64,000 bases of DNA from Paulownia fortunei (GCA_019321725.1 CM033110.1:10099278-10163277), one strand, 5' to 3'. Counted from the first letter of the stretch, positions 1-12,815 are shown. Program-made: numbers and translations. Notes: generated from the sequence alone by a model not told the origin.

Positions 1-250
1 TAGGATTTACGCTTCGTTGCACGTCTCTAGAAGGTTTAGCATTTTTATTTAGATAGATATGTGTGAAAATTAAAGGACTAATGCCTTTAATGTCAACAAT
101 GGTCCATCTTAAAGCATTCTTATGCATTTTTAGAGTTTTGATCAACTTACCTTCTTAGAATGCATCATCACCTAAGAACGAGTATTTCAAATCAAATGGC
201 AAAGGTTTCAAATCAATCACGGGAACTTTAATACTTGATTGAATATATTG
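1..250 (-). pseudogene. Athila-B pol fragment (start of reverse transcriptase and segment before it)
   Basis: This stretch matches 11745-12010 almost base for base along its length, so it is the part of Athila-B pol just before and at the start of reverse transcriptase, read on the minus strand. The match stops near 250, where a Copia-A LTR begins in mid-sequence. It is open at the window edge, so the rest of the copy may lie outside. No reading frame survives. Which side invaded the other cannot be told from one junction. Confidence 0.75.
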
Positions 251-1931
251 AAAAATAAGTACACTGAACAGGTCCACTGAAAATTCTCAGTTGGAAACAT
301 TGTTTGTCGAATGAGAAATTTTCAATTACAAAAGTGCATAACTAGTTACTAGAGTTGAGGTACTATGGTAGTCTTGTGCACAAGATCATGCACTTTGATA
401 TATTTCCCGATTGCATGATAATTGGGATTTACGTTGGGTGTATGATATTTGTGAATCAAGGCTAATGAGTCACCAATAAAAATTCTATCATGCATCTTAT
501 AGAATAGGAAAATCTCCTATGTTTACATAGTCCTTGATCCAATGACCTTGGTCAAGGTACGATGAATATTAAATACAGGGTTTTCTAATGATTCATCAAA
601 TGATCAATATGACATGAAATTGAATCATAGTTATTAAATCAAAAAAGAGTTTCAACTAATAATCCATGCCCTAAACTTAATTGAGAGATTAGTTGATGGA
701 AGGATCACATTTACAAGATACTCATAATTGAAATAGGTTTGCTTACTATTCACCAAAGACTAGATAGTTAAGACATACAGCTAGGTGTTTTCCTTGACTT
801 GTGAGGTTCTTGGAATTAAAGAGTTAATTCTAAGTGGATTAATTAATTAAATTAATTAATCAGAATATTTAATATATTTATAAATTGCAAAAGATACAAG
901 TCTACTGCTAGCTTAGTTGTGAACCTAAGGGGTCACACACAAAATGTGATAGCCCACTTCTAATCTAATTCTATGATTCAAGGTGTTAGATTTAGTTGAT
1001 TAATTGAGATTAATTAACATGAGTTAGAATTAATTTAAAGAGTTAAATTAATTCATCTAGTTAGATAATATGATTATTTAATTTGACCTAATATGATTAT
1101 GAGCTCATGAGAGTGAATTAATTAATTAATAGGCTTTAAATTAATTTAAAGAGTTAAATTAATGGGATTATTTTAATTGGGCCTAATATATGACTGGGTA
1201 GCCTCTTGGAACTAATTAATTAGTTGATTTGATCAAATAAATAATTTACGCTTGAGAATTGATGGGGATCAATTAATTACACATTTAATTAATTAAAGGT
1301 CCAAGGCCATAGTTTAACTAGGAGTCTTGGATAGCAAGACAAAGAGACCTAGTTAGAATAAGGAAATGATTGGATAAGGAGGGAAATAAAGGAGACTCCC
1401 AATTAGATTAGTGTTGGACTCAATTGTGTATTTAAGTGTGTATAAATACACACTTGAGGGGCAAAAAATTTAAGAGATTTTTCCAGCAAAAAATCGACAC
1501 CCATCTTTTTCTTTTTTCTCTATATTCTTGTCTTCTCCTACACACAAAAGGTTCCAAGCTTGTATCAATTCAATTCTCTAAATAAATTTAGATTAGGAAC
1601 AAGAACTTTGGTTCACTAGCAAGAATCAAGTGCTCGTGGACTTGCCCAGTGTGTGGATATACTTCGAGGAAAGACAATTGGATTCCATGCAAACTAGCTT
1701 CAATTGGGTTGTTAGGAATTAGGATTCCTTCAATCCTTATGTCAATTGGAGTGCTTTCGGGTATATACCGTGAACCTAGTTTTTTAGTTGTTCAAGAAAA
1801 TAAGTTGAGCTAACTGATTATTTCGTATCAATGCTGGAGATGCGTGTTTGATATTCATGTTTTTATTATTCTTATTGAAATTATAATTTTCCGCTGCAGT
1901 ACTCATCCCAAGATATACAAAATCCAACAGT
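251..1931 (+). repeat. Copia-A LTR, 5'-truncated, plus orientation
   Basis: The sequence is the reverse complement of the Copia-A LTRs at 2464-4534 and 20711-23525. The same landmarks come in reverse order: the block around 'aatccatgccctaaacttaa', the block 'gaggttcttggaatta', long AATTAATT tracts, a TATA box at 1441, and the LTR end 'aaatccaaca' at 1931. The first several hundred bases of the LTR are missing at the left junction with the Athila-B fragment. Confidence 0.85.
1441..1448 (+). promoter_or_regulatory. Probable LTR TATA box (Copia-A)
   Basis: The string tataaata lies about 490 bp before the LTR 3' end, where a U3 promoter should sit, and is followed by a pyrimidine-rich stretch. 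A looser TATA-like string occurs at the equivalent place near 61412 in another plus-oriented copy. Activity is not implied. Confidence 0.5.
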
Positions 1932-2463
1932 TTTTACATTTTAAATAAAATGAGGCTTTCGAGTCTCGCCTTTCTTTATTTTACTCCAAATGTAAATTCT
2001 TCCTCTCTCATATGTTTCTACCCTTGGAAAGAAATTTCAAGATTTCTTGTTAGGAATAGCTTTTGTAATGAGTAGTATTAGATTGTGAGGATTTTCTTTT
2101 TGTTTTACAAGAAAAAGGAACAAAATGGAGAAAAACAAGGAATGATGGCCCATGAATGCATAGACAGTACATTCATGTAATAGATAGGTCTTATTCATCA
2201 TTTTAATTATTGTCTTTAAACTAACCTTGATCAACTTTGGCTCAAGTGGATCACATAGAAGATGGATCATGATTAACCCATTATTATGTATGCATGTTAG
2301 ATGCTTGTATAAGTTTATTAAATGCTTTCCTTTTGATTATGCTTATGAATCATTAGGTTAGTGCAACATTAAATAAACAAACTAAAATCAGTTTGAGGTC
2401 TTGGAATTATAAAATGAACCTTCACTTGATAGTCAAGTTTAAAAACATTGTTAAAAATTCTAT
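1932..2463 (+). other. Copia-A untranslated leader fragment, plus orientation
   Basis: This stretch follows the LTR directly and resembles, in reverse complement, the Copia-A leaders at 19600-19830 and 57600-57830: a block about a following meaning of 'atgaatgcat' and a block around 'attaaataaacaaact'. A primer-binding site is not recognisable after the LTR. It ends where the opposite-strand Copia-A LTR starts at 2464. A 77-codon open frame on the minus strand here (2037-2270) has no recognisable content. Confidence 0.55.
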
Positions 2464-4534
2464 TGTTGAATTTGCTATAATTGCAGGGTGTGCGTAATAA
2501 AATTTAAAATAAACACATGCAACAACAATTATTACATTACCCCGAGTTCGCAATGATTCCAATGATCATGTGGTTTTGATAGTTTTACAAAATAATATTA
2601 ATAAAGTTTTAGATTTTACCTTTTGTGCACTCCGGTTGTTGTAGGATGTTCAACAATTAATTACTATGGATCACTTAACAAAATAGTTCTCATTGGAGCC
2701 AATTGTCTTCCCTCTAAAGAAAGTTCACACATTAGGATAACAACACACAATTAAAACCTCGCTAGTGATTTTAATTCCTTTACTAATCTAGTTTGGAGTG
2801 CTTTTGTGAGTATTAATTCTTAATCCAACTTGTGGAGTTAAGAATTCAATACATACATAATCAAAGAACATACTTTGATTTTGTTGAAAGAGGTTTTTGG
2901 GAGAGAAAGGAAAATGTAGAGAGAAAAATAATTTTGTCCATTATTCTATGTATTGGCTGAAAATTAAGATGATTAATTTTCTCAAATTTTTGGCTACTTT
3001 AAGTTATATGGGTGGCTAAAAATTATCCCATAATTTTCATCCTTTGTCCTTATTTCCATGTGTTGAAATTGATTATTTGGAAGAGTCAAACTCTCCAAAT
3101 ATAACCAACTCAATCAACTCCCATACTTGAATGTATGTGGCCAATTTTGTGGACTTGTACAAGCCACAAAAAATCATCCCTCTCTTTCTTTCATCTTGAT
3201 TGTCTTGGTCTCTTCCAGTGCAATCAATTTAGATATCTTATATCTTTCCATATTTTCATAAAATAATTAATAAATAAAAAATTATATTATCTTATTTATA
3301 TTTTCTCTTCCAATAATTCCAGTGGACCTCAAATACTGAGCCACTTTGATTTTGGTCTTGGACTTTTACAAAGTCCATTAGTTATTCTAATTAATTAGAT
3401 TTACCCCAATTTAATTAATTGATCCAATCAATTAATTATTTCACTCTAATTGGACTTTCTAACCTTATTAGGTCCAATTAAATATTTTTATTACTTGATT
3501 GAATAATTAATTCAACTCATTAAATTAATTAAGCTTTCATTAATTAATTAAATCCAACTACTTGAATTAATTACTAGATTAGAAATGCCCTATTCTCATT
3601 TATGTGTGATCCTTTAGGTTCACAATTAAACTAGTAGTGGGCTTGCAATATTTGCAACTTATGAATATATTAAATATTTTTATTACTTAATTGAGCCACA
3701 AACCATATAAAACATCTAACATGTGTATCATGGCTCCTAGTCTTAGGTGAGATAACGAGCGAACCAATTTTGATTACGAGTACCGTACATGTAAGGTCTT
3801 TCCATCATCTAATCTCCTAATTGAGTATAGGGTATGAATTATAAGTCAAAACCCTAAATAACTCAATAACTATAATTCTATTTAAAGTTCCGATAACTCA
3901 TGATGAATCAATATTTATCCTGCCTAGTCATGAACTAATGAAATATAGAATATTCACTTGTTCTAGATAAGCGACGGATTCTATGTTGGCCACTCATTAA
4001 CCTTCATGCAAGCCAGTGCAATATCCAACATATCCCCTTTCCAATTGTCAAGCAATCAAAAGACATAATAAAATGAGGCATGGCGTACACAAGGTTACTA
4101 GGGTACCTCAAGTCCGAGGACTACATGGAGATTCTTATTTTGATAGACAACGTCTCTAACTAAGAATCTCAAGTGGTACCTATTATCTAACGAGCAGTAT
4201 ACATATACTAGCATCGCTACACCATGCCTATGGAATGAGATATCCTATTTAGTCGAGCATGCATCATATGTATAGGTCTTATAGGGCTATTTGATGTCCC
4301 GTCTCAAAAAGCCCCAACCCAAAAATAGTTTAAGACTAGTACCATAGAAGCATGTTCCGTAATCACCATCATATGTGTGACCATGCCCTGTAGATAAATT
4401 TAATCTAGGGACTTTATCTAATGTGTAAAAAATAAATGCAAAGCACAAGATAAAGAAGATGTCTTTTTGATTAATTGTTTCACAAAAGAATAAAAAAAGC
4501 CCATCTAATTAGTGCGTTGCATATTACTCTAATA
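2464..4534 (-). repeat. Copia-A element 1, 3' LTR
   Basis: On the plus strand it begins TGTTGAA and ends CTCTAATA, matching at the left end the LTR that directly abuts the primer-binding site at 20711 and at the right end the LTR end at 42512. It is about 2.07 kb. AATTAATT-type palindromic tracts cluster at 3380-3600. It lies immediately downstream, in element orientation, of the polypurine tract. The terminal dinucleotide has decayed from CA to TA. Confidence 0.85.
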
Positions 4535-4549
4535 ATCTCCATCTTTCCC
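4534..4549 (-). other. Polypurine tract of Copia-A element 1
   Basis: On the minus strand a purine-rich run (gggaaagatggagatt) sits directly before the 3' LTR. This is the place and composition of a plus-strand DNA primer in an LTR element. Confidence 0.6.
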
Positions 4550-4557
4550 TAGCACCA

Positions 4558-5340
4558 ATTGCCCCTGTACCTTAGGCCCATCTTCTTGAGATGTCCTACG
4601 AATACTCTTTGTGCTAAGGGTTTAGTTAGTGGGTTTGCTACATTATCTATTGAAGTGACTGTATCAACTACGATGTCACATCTAACAATGATCTCTTTGA
4701 TCAAATGGTATTATCTCTTTGTTTGTACAATAACTCTCTTATTATCATAGTATATCAATACTGGATCAACAATAGATGGAACTACACCCAACACTTGGAT
4801 GAAGTTTTTTATTGGAACAACTTCCTTTGATGCATCACATGTAACAATATATTCAGCCTCAATGGTGGAGTCTATGGTCGTTTCTTACTTGAAACTCTTT
4901 CAATTGACTACACCTCCATTTAAGGTGAATATAAATCCAGACAATGATATTGAGTCATTTATATCAGATTGAAAACTAGAATTGGTATACCCTTCTAGTT
5001 TCAGTTCTCCAATGTTGTACAAAAAGAAGATATCCTTAGTTCTTCTCAAGTACTTACTGATCATCTTCATAGCATTCCAATGCTCCTCGTCTACACTAGA
5101 CTGATATATGCTCAAGATATTCATAGCATGTGCGACATCAGGCGTCGTACATAGCATCCCATACATTACGCTTCCAATAGCGAATGCATAAGGTATGTGG
5201 GTCGTCCTTTCTCTCTCGTCCTGAGTTTTAGGTGACATAGACATTGACAGAGAGATTCCATGACTCATAGGTAGGTATCCCCACTTAGATACCTCCATGA
5301 TAAACCTCTTTAGCATCTTATATATGTAAGGGGTTTGGGA
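4558..5340 (-). pseudogene. Ty1/copia reverse transcriptase C-terminus and RNase H, broken
   Basis: The minus strand encodes the end of a copia polyprotein. Visible landmarks are YIYKMLKRF, then IPYAFAIGSVMYGMLCTTPD (the connection region), HWNAMKMISKYLRRTKD, and LKLEGYTNSSFQSDINDS, the copia RNase H block whose usual D-S motif here reads NSS. The open frame runs 4900 to 5508, but its first 54 codons lie in the Gypsy-C LTR and do not belong to the gene. Past 4900 the RNase H reading continues in another frame with in-frame stops to about 4558. The remainder of the gene resumes at 16122. Confidence 0.9.
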
Positions 5341-5345
5341 CAAAC
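5341..5345. repeat. Target-site duplication CAAAC of Gypsy-C (partner at 16117-16121)
   Basis: CAAAC directly precedes the LTR start TGATAAGC at 5346 and directly follows the LTR end TCACCA at 16116. A perfect 5-bp duplication at both ends marks a single integration event into the Copia-A pol gene. Confidence 0.9.
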
Positions 5346-7043
5346 TGATAAGCTCATAATATGACATATTTCTAACACTCTCAAAGCATGAATTTGGATG
5401 TTTTGTCTCATAATTGATGTAATTGTGCCTTATATTATGATATTTATTATGTAGGTTCATGAATAGAATAAATGGAGCTGAAAGATGGAAAAAATATAGG
5501 TTAAACAATCAACAGTGCAAGGGAATTTCATGATATGACAGCTGTCATATTTTTGGCATAACTTTCCTCACAAATATGATATTAAGCTGATTCAAGTGGA
5601 TAAAGAAAGATAATAAAAAGATCTACAATGCTTATGAAGATAGAAAAATTTAGTTCCACACAAAAAGATGTCAAAAATTGATTGGAAAAGGAAGAATAGT
5701 GTAGACCCGACCAGTCAGGCGCCATGACTCCAAAAGGTCGTGCTGCGGTACTAGTTGCATATAATGTTTTGTGCCACGGCATGAAAAACAAACTTTGCAG
5801 TGAAAACAATAATAACCAGGTAGTAGATTAAGGAATTTTGGCACCATGATTCCAAAAGGTTGTGCCAGCACTAATTGGAGTAACAAATTGACTCTCCAAC
5901 CTTTTAAGTGACAAGTGCAATCACAAGGCTCAATTGGCATCTTTGCTTGTTGCCCACATTATAGATACATTTTGTTACATCACTCACCATGTGATACTCC
6001 ATTATATATGATATATACACACACATATATCACAATATGGAGGACACATAAATTCTCACACTATTTCCTCTGCACCAAAACACACATTTCTCCATATTTC
6101 TTTACACACTACACCAAGAACACACACACCTATTATCAAGGAGTTTGGGTTTTGAAGACAAGAAGATGAGGAGCTTCATTGAGCAATGAGGATTTTGAAG
6201 AAGATGTGAAGAATCATTCAGTAGTTGTAATCTTCTACATAAATTTTTTCTTTCATTTTGCTTAGTTTCAAGAAATTTATAAGAACCATGATGTTAGGAA
6301 ACACTTGGTGTTTTATTAATTTTAATATGAACTAAACCACTTTTGTCAAATTTTGGAAAGCCAACTTTATAGAGTTATAAGTTGATGTTTATATTATGAA
6401 TGGAATGTTGCTTTTACTATGATGAGCATATACTATATTTTTAATGCTTCTTGAGACTTTACCAATTTCAAGTTAATTTTAATTGTTGTAATTAAGATCG
6501 AAAGGTACGGTTGTAGTAATAGATTGGGTAGTATATGCCACAGACCGACCTTTATAGAGATATAGGCATAGATACGTGTGGTAGTTACAGGTGTGAAAAC
6601 CAAAAGCTAGTGGAATTCACAAAGCTCAAGGCACTCTTAGTAGGATGGCCCATAGCATTGGTAGCCTACTGGGGGTAGATTTGATCCAACTTGAGAGAGA
6701 GCACCAATTACAATAGTAATACTCACCGTCACATAACCCACATCATTCTTAATCATAATTGAGCTAGGTTCTTAACCACATAGGATGGCTAACTAAAACC
6801 TTTACTCTCCTTAGTATTGAATTCAATCCGCCTATCTCCTTGGGTTTTAGTTTCTTTTGTTAAAATGTTAGATGTTGTATTTTAATTCAAACACCACTAC
6901 AACTGTTATGTTAAATATAGTAGAGGTAATCTATATTTGATACTTATAAACAACCTCCCTAGGGATACGATACTCTAATCACTCTTTATTACTTGTTGAC
7001 ATCATGCACTTGCAGTTTGTTACCATCTATTTTTGGGTCACCA
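5346..7043 (+). repeat. Gypsy-C 5' LTR
   Basis: It starts TGATAAGCTCATAAT and ends GGGTCACCA, and aligns end to end with 14449-16116. Shared interior blocks include the 'ccatgactccaaaaggtc' block, the 'gtgatactccat' block and the closing 'tttttgggtcacca'. Short open frames inside it (5582-5940, 5915-6169) are chance frames in the LTR. Confidence 0.92.
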
Positions 7044-7049
7044 AGTTTT

Positions 7050-7067
7050 TGGTACTACTGTCGAGGA
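7050..7067 (+). other. Gypsy-C primer-binding site, degenerate
   Basis: Seven bases after the LTR, tggtactactgtcgagga resembles the Athila/Tat primer-binding site of the form TGGCGCCGTTGCCGGGGA, with 11 of 18 positions kept. That family of sites is usually taken to pair with a tRNA-Asp 3' end. Confidence 0.6.
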
Positions 7068-7209
7068 GTGTTTCTTTTGTAATATTGAAGTTAATTTATA
7101 TACCTATAGTTTGACCATTTTGCTTACTTTATTTTTGTTTCCTTTTTTTCCTTTTTGTTATTTTGTTCTAGTTTACTCAAGTTGTTCTATTTGTTTCTTT
7201 TCGAGGCAC

Positions 7210-8011
7210 TTCATTGGATGTGATAGCAACATATACACACTATTGGTCAATCGAATGTGCCATGTCAATGAGGATATTTGGAAGTCATGAAGTAGACCCC
7301 CTTGCTGCATTAACCACACAAATCGACGCCTTGTCTAAGAAGATTGACAAATTTTTCAGCACATGCTACTCTTCACCCTTTGCAATGCAAGAGTCGTATG
7401 GTGGTTTCCATATCAGGATATAATACCAAACGAGCAATTCATGGGGCAGAACAACAAATCAATCATGCTCATTATATATGGAATTACAATGAGCACCAAG
7501 ACATTCTTTTTTCCAATACGTACAATTAAGGATGGCAAGTTTACCCAAATTTTCATGGGGAAATAATCACAATATGACATGGTGTAAACCCATTTATCCA
7601 CCTCAAGAGAAGGAGTTAAATCTAGAATAATTATTGACTCAATTCATGAAGTATATTGAGGCTAGATTCCGAACTACATCAACATCACTTCAAAGATTAG
7701 AAGCCCAACTTATTGAGCTAGGTAATGTACTAGTTGATGAGCAACTAGAAAACTTGCCTTACACATTTGACGTAAATGAAGTGGGAGAAGAGCGTGGCAA
7801 TGTTAATATTTTGTTAAATGATGAAGAGTTAGAATCCCTCTTGAGAGTTGATGAATTGGGCAAGAGTGGATAAGAGGAAACAACACAAATGCCTATTGTG
7901 GAAGAGAAAAAAAGCCTAGTTATAATTTAACCAAGCCCTTCCAAAGAGCCATCATCGAAAGCTTCTTGCCCTTAGCTCTTAGAGAAGAGCAAAGTTATGC
8001 CAAACTCTATG
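7210..8011 (+). pseudogene. Gypsy-C gag remnant (C-terminal part)
   Basis: Pieces of an Athila/Tat-type gag are visible on the plus strand in shifting frames: DPLAALTTQIDALSKKIDKF near 7290-7350, a tyrosine/asparagine-rich block around 7517-7565 ending FSWGNN, and a coiled-coil-like segment 7634-7873 with RLEAQLIELGNVL. The order agrees with the C-terminal half of gag in this lineage. Frameshifts and stops separate the pieces. The N-terminal part of gag is not visible, so the region between the primer-binding site and 7210 may carry a deletion. It ends where the inverted Athila-B fragment begins. Confidence 0.7.
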
Positions 8012-8016
8012 GTAGA

Positions 8017-9030
8017 TGCTACAACTTTAAGGTTGCAAACCCAAGTACAAGTTATGTCAAGTAATAAATTTCTCATAAGTTCGAGGTTCATCCACAGGGA
8101 TATTTCAAGAATTTAGGATTATATTTCTAAAAAAAAAGGCTTTATGTGGTTTATAATATAAAAAAATAATGTGAAGTTATAACTAAAAAAAATCAAAGTA
8201 ATAAAAATATTGAGGACTAGGGATCTATTTTTGAGTTTTAGATAGAGGAACGATTATTTAGTCTTTTTACCTCTTCTAATTGCCACTATTGGAATCCATA
8301 CATAATGAAAGTTCCAATGGAAAGATATTATCAAATAGCTCATGAATTAAGGTAATCCTGTATTGTCTTACTATTTGCAAATTATCTTTTAACAATAACA
8401 CTTGTTTGTGGGATCAAGAATCACCACAAAAAAGTAGGGTTTGGATCAAGAATTAAAACAATAATACAACACACTTAAATATTTTTTACTTTTATAACCG
8501 TTCATCTTCCTCTATCAAGAGGTTCACCCTTTTTCGCTAGCTAAATGAAATTAAAAAAGGCATAATGAAAGTAGAAAAGACTAAAAATAAAAAAAATTAG
8601 AAAATACATTTCTATTACTACTAGAAAACTTACATTACTACAAGAAAACTTAGCCTAAAGAAAGATAATAAAAAAACTTTATTTTCCCTTTTACCCCCTC
8701 CCCACTCTTAAAAGCTTAACATATAGCCTATTTATAGTGCTTGGAGTATGCTAGAGGCCAAACATATAATGGAGGAGTTAAAAAATCAAGTGGTATGCTA
8801 GTTGTCAAGAGTTGGTAAGTTGTTACACCAAAGCCTATAAATTTTTACCTACCCGATTGAATTTATATTTTAGGCCGGATACAGTCAGATTTTAATGATG
8901 GGAAAATAATAAACATTGTAGATCTTTCTTTACTAGCATATTTTCTTATGTCTGGCTGCAAGATGAGGGAGATATGGTCAAATTATGAGATCATGTTCAA
9001 GAGCCAACTTTAATAGCCACGGAGTACCAT
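8017..9030 (-). repeat. Athila-B 3' LTR, 5' part deleted
   Basis: It aligns in reverse complement with about the last 1 kb of the complete LTR at 40219-41824, including the TATA region and a block preceding 'ttggtgtaacaact'. The first 500-600 bp of the LTR and the non-coding region between pol and LTR are absent, so RNA-level or DNA recombination has joined the end of integrase to mid-LTR. A 20-bp imperfect tandem repeat (attactactagaaaacttac, twice) lies at 8614-8653. Confidence 0.8.
8729..8737 (-). promoter_or_regulatory. Probable LTR TATA box (Athila-B)
   Basis: On the minus strand the string ctataaata occurs in the same context (ccaagcactataaatagg) as in the other Athila-B LTR at 40989. 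Preservation in two old copies supports it as the ancestral core promoter. Confidence 0.55.
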
Positions 9031-9139
9031 TATGCACCACTTAACTAGGAAAAGAAGAAAAATAAAAGAAAGAAAGCCTACAAAACAAATAAAGTTAGAG
9101 AAAATAAGCATATATACACATACTAATCATAACAAGGGT

Positions 9140-12100
9140 TAGAAAAAAAAATTCCTCTTGTGAAAATTGATTCTCTAGAAATGGTTTGAGTCTTCATTCA
9201 TTTACTTTGAATACATTACTATTTCTAGGATTCTCAATGTCAATCGCCCATAAGGATATACCTCTTTTATAATAAAAGAACCACTCCACCTTAATCTAAA
9301 TTTACAAGAAACAAATGCAATCAAAAATCATAAAGCAAAACCTTTTGACCAAACTCAAATATTTTTCTTAAAATTTCATTATCATGAAAATCTTTGATTC
9401 TTGCTTTATGAATTTTAGAATTCTCATATGCATCATTTCTGAATTCTTGAAGTTCATTGATTTTTAATTTGTGTAATTTTGAAGCTTTATCATGGTTGAA
9501 GTTAAACATTTTAATTGTCCAATAAGCTTTATGTTCAAGTTCAACAAGTAAATGACAAGGTTTTCTATAAACTATCCTATAAAGAGACATGTCTATTAAT
9601 ATTCTGAAAGCAGTTCTATATGCCCAAAGTGTATTGGTAAGTCTAAAAGACCAATTTTTACAATTTAGATTAACTCTTTTTTCCAAAATTTGTTTTATCT
9701 CCCTATTTGCAAGTTCAACTTGTTTATTTATCAGAGGATGATAAGGGGTTGCATCTTTATGTATGATTCCATATTCCTTTATTAAAGTTCCAAAAACTTT
9801 ATTACAAAAAATGTTTTTCCCATTATTGATAATAGATCGAGGAATTCCAAATCGACTAAAAATATTTTCTTTAAAAAAATTTATCACTATTTTGTGATCA
9901 TTGTTTCGACAGGGAATTGCCTTGATCCATTTTGAGACATAATCTAAGGTGCCCAATATGTAAATAAAACCAAATGATAATGAAAATGGTCCCATAAAGT
10001 CAATACCCCATTAGTCAAAGATTTCAATGACTAGCATAGGGTGTAGGGGCATTATGTTTTGTAATGAAATAGATCCTAACTTTTGACAATTTTCACAACT
10101 TTTGCAGAAACTATAAGTGTCTTTGAAAATATTTGGTCAATAAAATTCATATTGTAAGGTCTTTGCAGTGGTTTTCTTTGTCGAAAGTGCACACCATATC
10201 TTCTAAATGATCAAATTTAACAATATTACTTACCTCATTTTCAGGCACACATCTTCGAAAGATTTTATTAGGATAATATTTGAATAGGTATGGATCATTC
10301 CAATAAAAAAAATTCACCTCAGTCAAAAACTTTTTTTTGTCTTAGGAGTTCCAATGCAATGGCATCATTCATTTTACAAGAAAATTAACAATGTCAGCAA
10401 ACTAAGGTACAATAGAAAGATTAAATAGTTGTTCATCAGGGAAAGTGTCATTAATAGGTGTGGTTTGAAATTAATCATCATAAACAAGTCTCGACAAATG
10501 ATCAGCCACTACATTCTCTTCTCATTTTTTATCTCGAATCGTAATGTTGAATACCTGATGTAAGAGAATCCACCTAATAAGTTTAGGTTTAGCATCTTTT
10601 TTTGACAAAAGATATTTCAAAGCTGCATGATCACTAAAAACAACAACCGGTGAACCAACAAGATAAGATCTAAATTTGTCCAATGCAAAAACTACAACAA
10701 GTAATTCTTTTTCAGTAGTTGGATAATTAAATTGAGTACTATTTAAAGTTTTATTTGCATAGTAAATAACATATAGTTTCTTATCTTTTCTTTATTCTAA
10801 GATAGCTCCAACAACATAGTCACTAGCATCACACATTATTTCAAAGGGTAAAGTCCAATCTCAAGGCTGCATGATTAGAGCAGACGTAAGCATGCTTTTA
10901 AGCTTAACAAAGGCATTTTCACAATTTTTAGTCCATTTAAATACAGTGTCTTTTGTTAGAAGATTACATAAATGTTTAGATATTATACTAAAATATTTGA
11001 TAAATCTTCTATAAAAATTACCATGTCCTAAAAATGATCTTATCTTATTCACAGACTTTGGTATTGGCAAATTAGCAATTAACTTAATTTTAGATTTATC
11101 TACTTTAATACCTTTTGACCAAATAATATGTCTAATAACAATAGCAGTTGTTACCATGAAATGACATTTCTCCCAATTGAGTTTAAGGTTATTTTCTTCA
11201 CACCTAATCAAAATATTTTCTAAATTAGATAAATAATCGTCAAATGAATTATCAAAAATAGAAAAGTCATCCATGAAGACTTCAAGAAAATGTTCAACCA
11301 TGTTACTAAAAGTACTAAGCATGCATCATTAGAATGTAGCTGGTACATTATATAATCCAAAAGGCATCCTTCAATATACAAAAGTACCAAAAGAACATGT
11401 AAAAGTTGTTTTCACTTGAGCTTCTAGTACAATTGCAATTTCATTATACCCAGAATATCCATCTAAGAAACAGTAAGATTTGATCCATGAAGGGTAGTGG
11501 AAAAAGATCTTTTCTAGTAATTGAATTGAGTTTCCTATAGTCAATACACATTCGCCAACTAGAAATATTCCTAGTTGGAATTAATTCATCATTCTCATTC
11601 TTAACTATAGTAATTCTAGATTTCTTAGGTACAATTTGAGTAGCTTACCCATTTTCTGTCAAAAATAGGATAAATAATTTCATTATCTAAGAGTTTAATG
11701 ACTTCATTTCTCATAACTTCTTTAAAATTAACATTTAGCCTTTGTTGCATTTCTCTAGAAGGTTTAGCATTTTCCTTTAGATAGATGTTATGTGTGCAAT
11801 ATAGAGGACTAATACCTTTAATGTCAGTAATGGTCCATCTTAAAACATTCTTATGTATTTTCAGAGTTTCGATCAATTTACTTTATTGGGATGCATCAAG
11901 TTTGGAAGAAATTATTACTGACAAAATCTCATTATCACCCAAGAATGAGTATTTCAAATCAAATTACAAAGGTTTCAAATCAATCATGGGAGCTTTAATA
12001 CTTGATGGAATAGATTGTATTGTTGATGATGAAACTTATTCAAATCTTGGCTTCCAAAAATATTTTTCTTGCGCCTATGAAAATTTAGAAAGAGTATTAG

Positions 12101-12240
12101 AGTATGTCATTCTACAAATACTTGCACTTTCATTCTACAAAGAGTATTAGAGTATGCCTATAAAACCGACTGGAAAGTAAAACTTATCAATTTGTACCAA
12201 CACATCTTCTACTACTTCATTAAGCAGGAAACTTACCTTT
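9140..12240 (-). pseudogene. Athila-B pol: protease end, reverse transcriptase, RNase H, integrase, broken
   Basis: Reading leftward on the minus strand: a protease end segment (VVEDVLVQIDKFYFPV, near 12160-12230); the start of reverse transcriptase (11876-11625, with ISPLYCTHNIYLKENAKPSR); the catalytic FMDD box at 11277-11266, intact; the thumb and connection (11322-10861); RNase H (about 10850-10500, with MCDASDYVVGAI); the zinc-binding and core integrase (open frame 9995-9321, with WIKAIPCRNNDHKIVINFF and YHPLINKQVELANREIKQI); and the integrase C-terminus to about 9140. Domain order and wording are of the Athila lineage. Several stops and frameshifts separate the open parts, so no product is possible. 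Confidence 0.92.
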
Positions 12241-12815
12241 TTCCTAAGTGCACAAAGAGGCGATTAATGTTGAAAGTGTATTTTTGATCTTGTTTATAGC
12301 TTATGAAGTTTGATTATTGATATTTATTTGTTCATACATAAATGCTTGCAAAGTCTTCTCAAGAGATTTTGTATATAGAGCTAGATAATATTAAAAGTTT
12401 GGTGGCTTTTGTGAATGTAGTAGTTGGGCACATTTATCATCTCACCAACTAAAATTGAGATAATTTCTCTATTGTGGATTGTAAGTTTTGGAATATGGAG
12501 AATGACAAGGCTTTTTGAATGTGTTCATGAAATTTGCTTGTACTTAAATGTTTGTACTATCTTTTAAAGAAAAAGGAAATAATTTGAGCTTAACAATCTC
12601 ATTTGTACAAGTTTAATCATCAAAAGTGGTACATACTTCATCAAATTCTTTTAGATGCAAGTAAGGGCTTTCAGAGTCTAAACCATGAAAATTAGGAAAT
12701 AAATAGTTCATGCTTGGGTTGAATCAAAAATTATTTGCATTGAAAGGAAAAATGAAACAACAAGGGAAAGAATTTCGAGGAGGTTGTAAATAGCAATGCA
12801 TGGTGCACACCTATT
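12241..12815 (-). pseudogene. Athila-B gag remnant
   Basis: In reverse complement this matches 30577-30770 and 31260-31600 of the plus-strand Athila-B. The block around 12640-12720 reads LPNFHGLDSESPYLHLKEFD on the minus strand, the conserved opening of Athila-type gag. A stretch of gag present in the other copy (about 30800-31250) is missing here, so the copy is internally deleted. Homology fades near 12815. Confidence 0.75.

Noticed and set aside
4559..4750. 63-codon plus-strand frame
   Set aside because: It is antisense to the copia RNase H region read on the minus strand.
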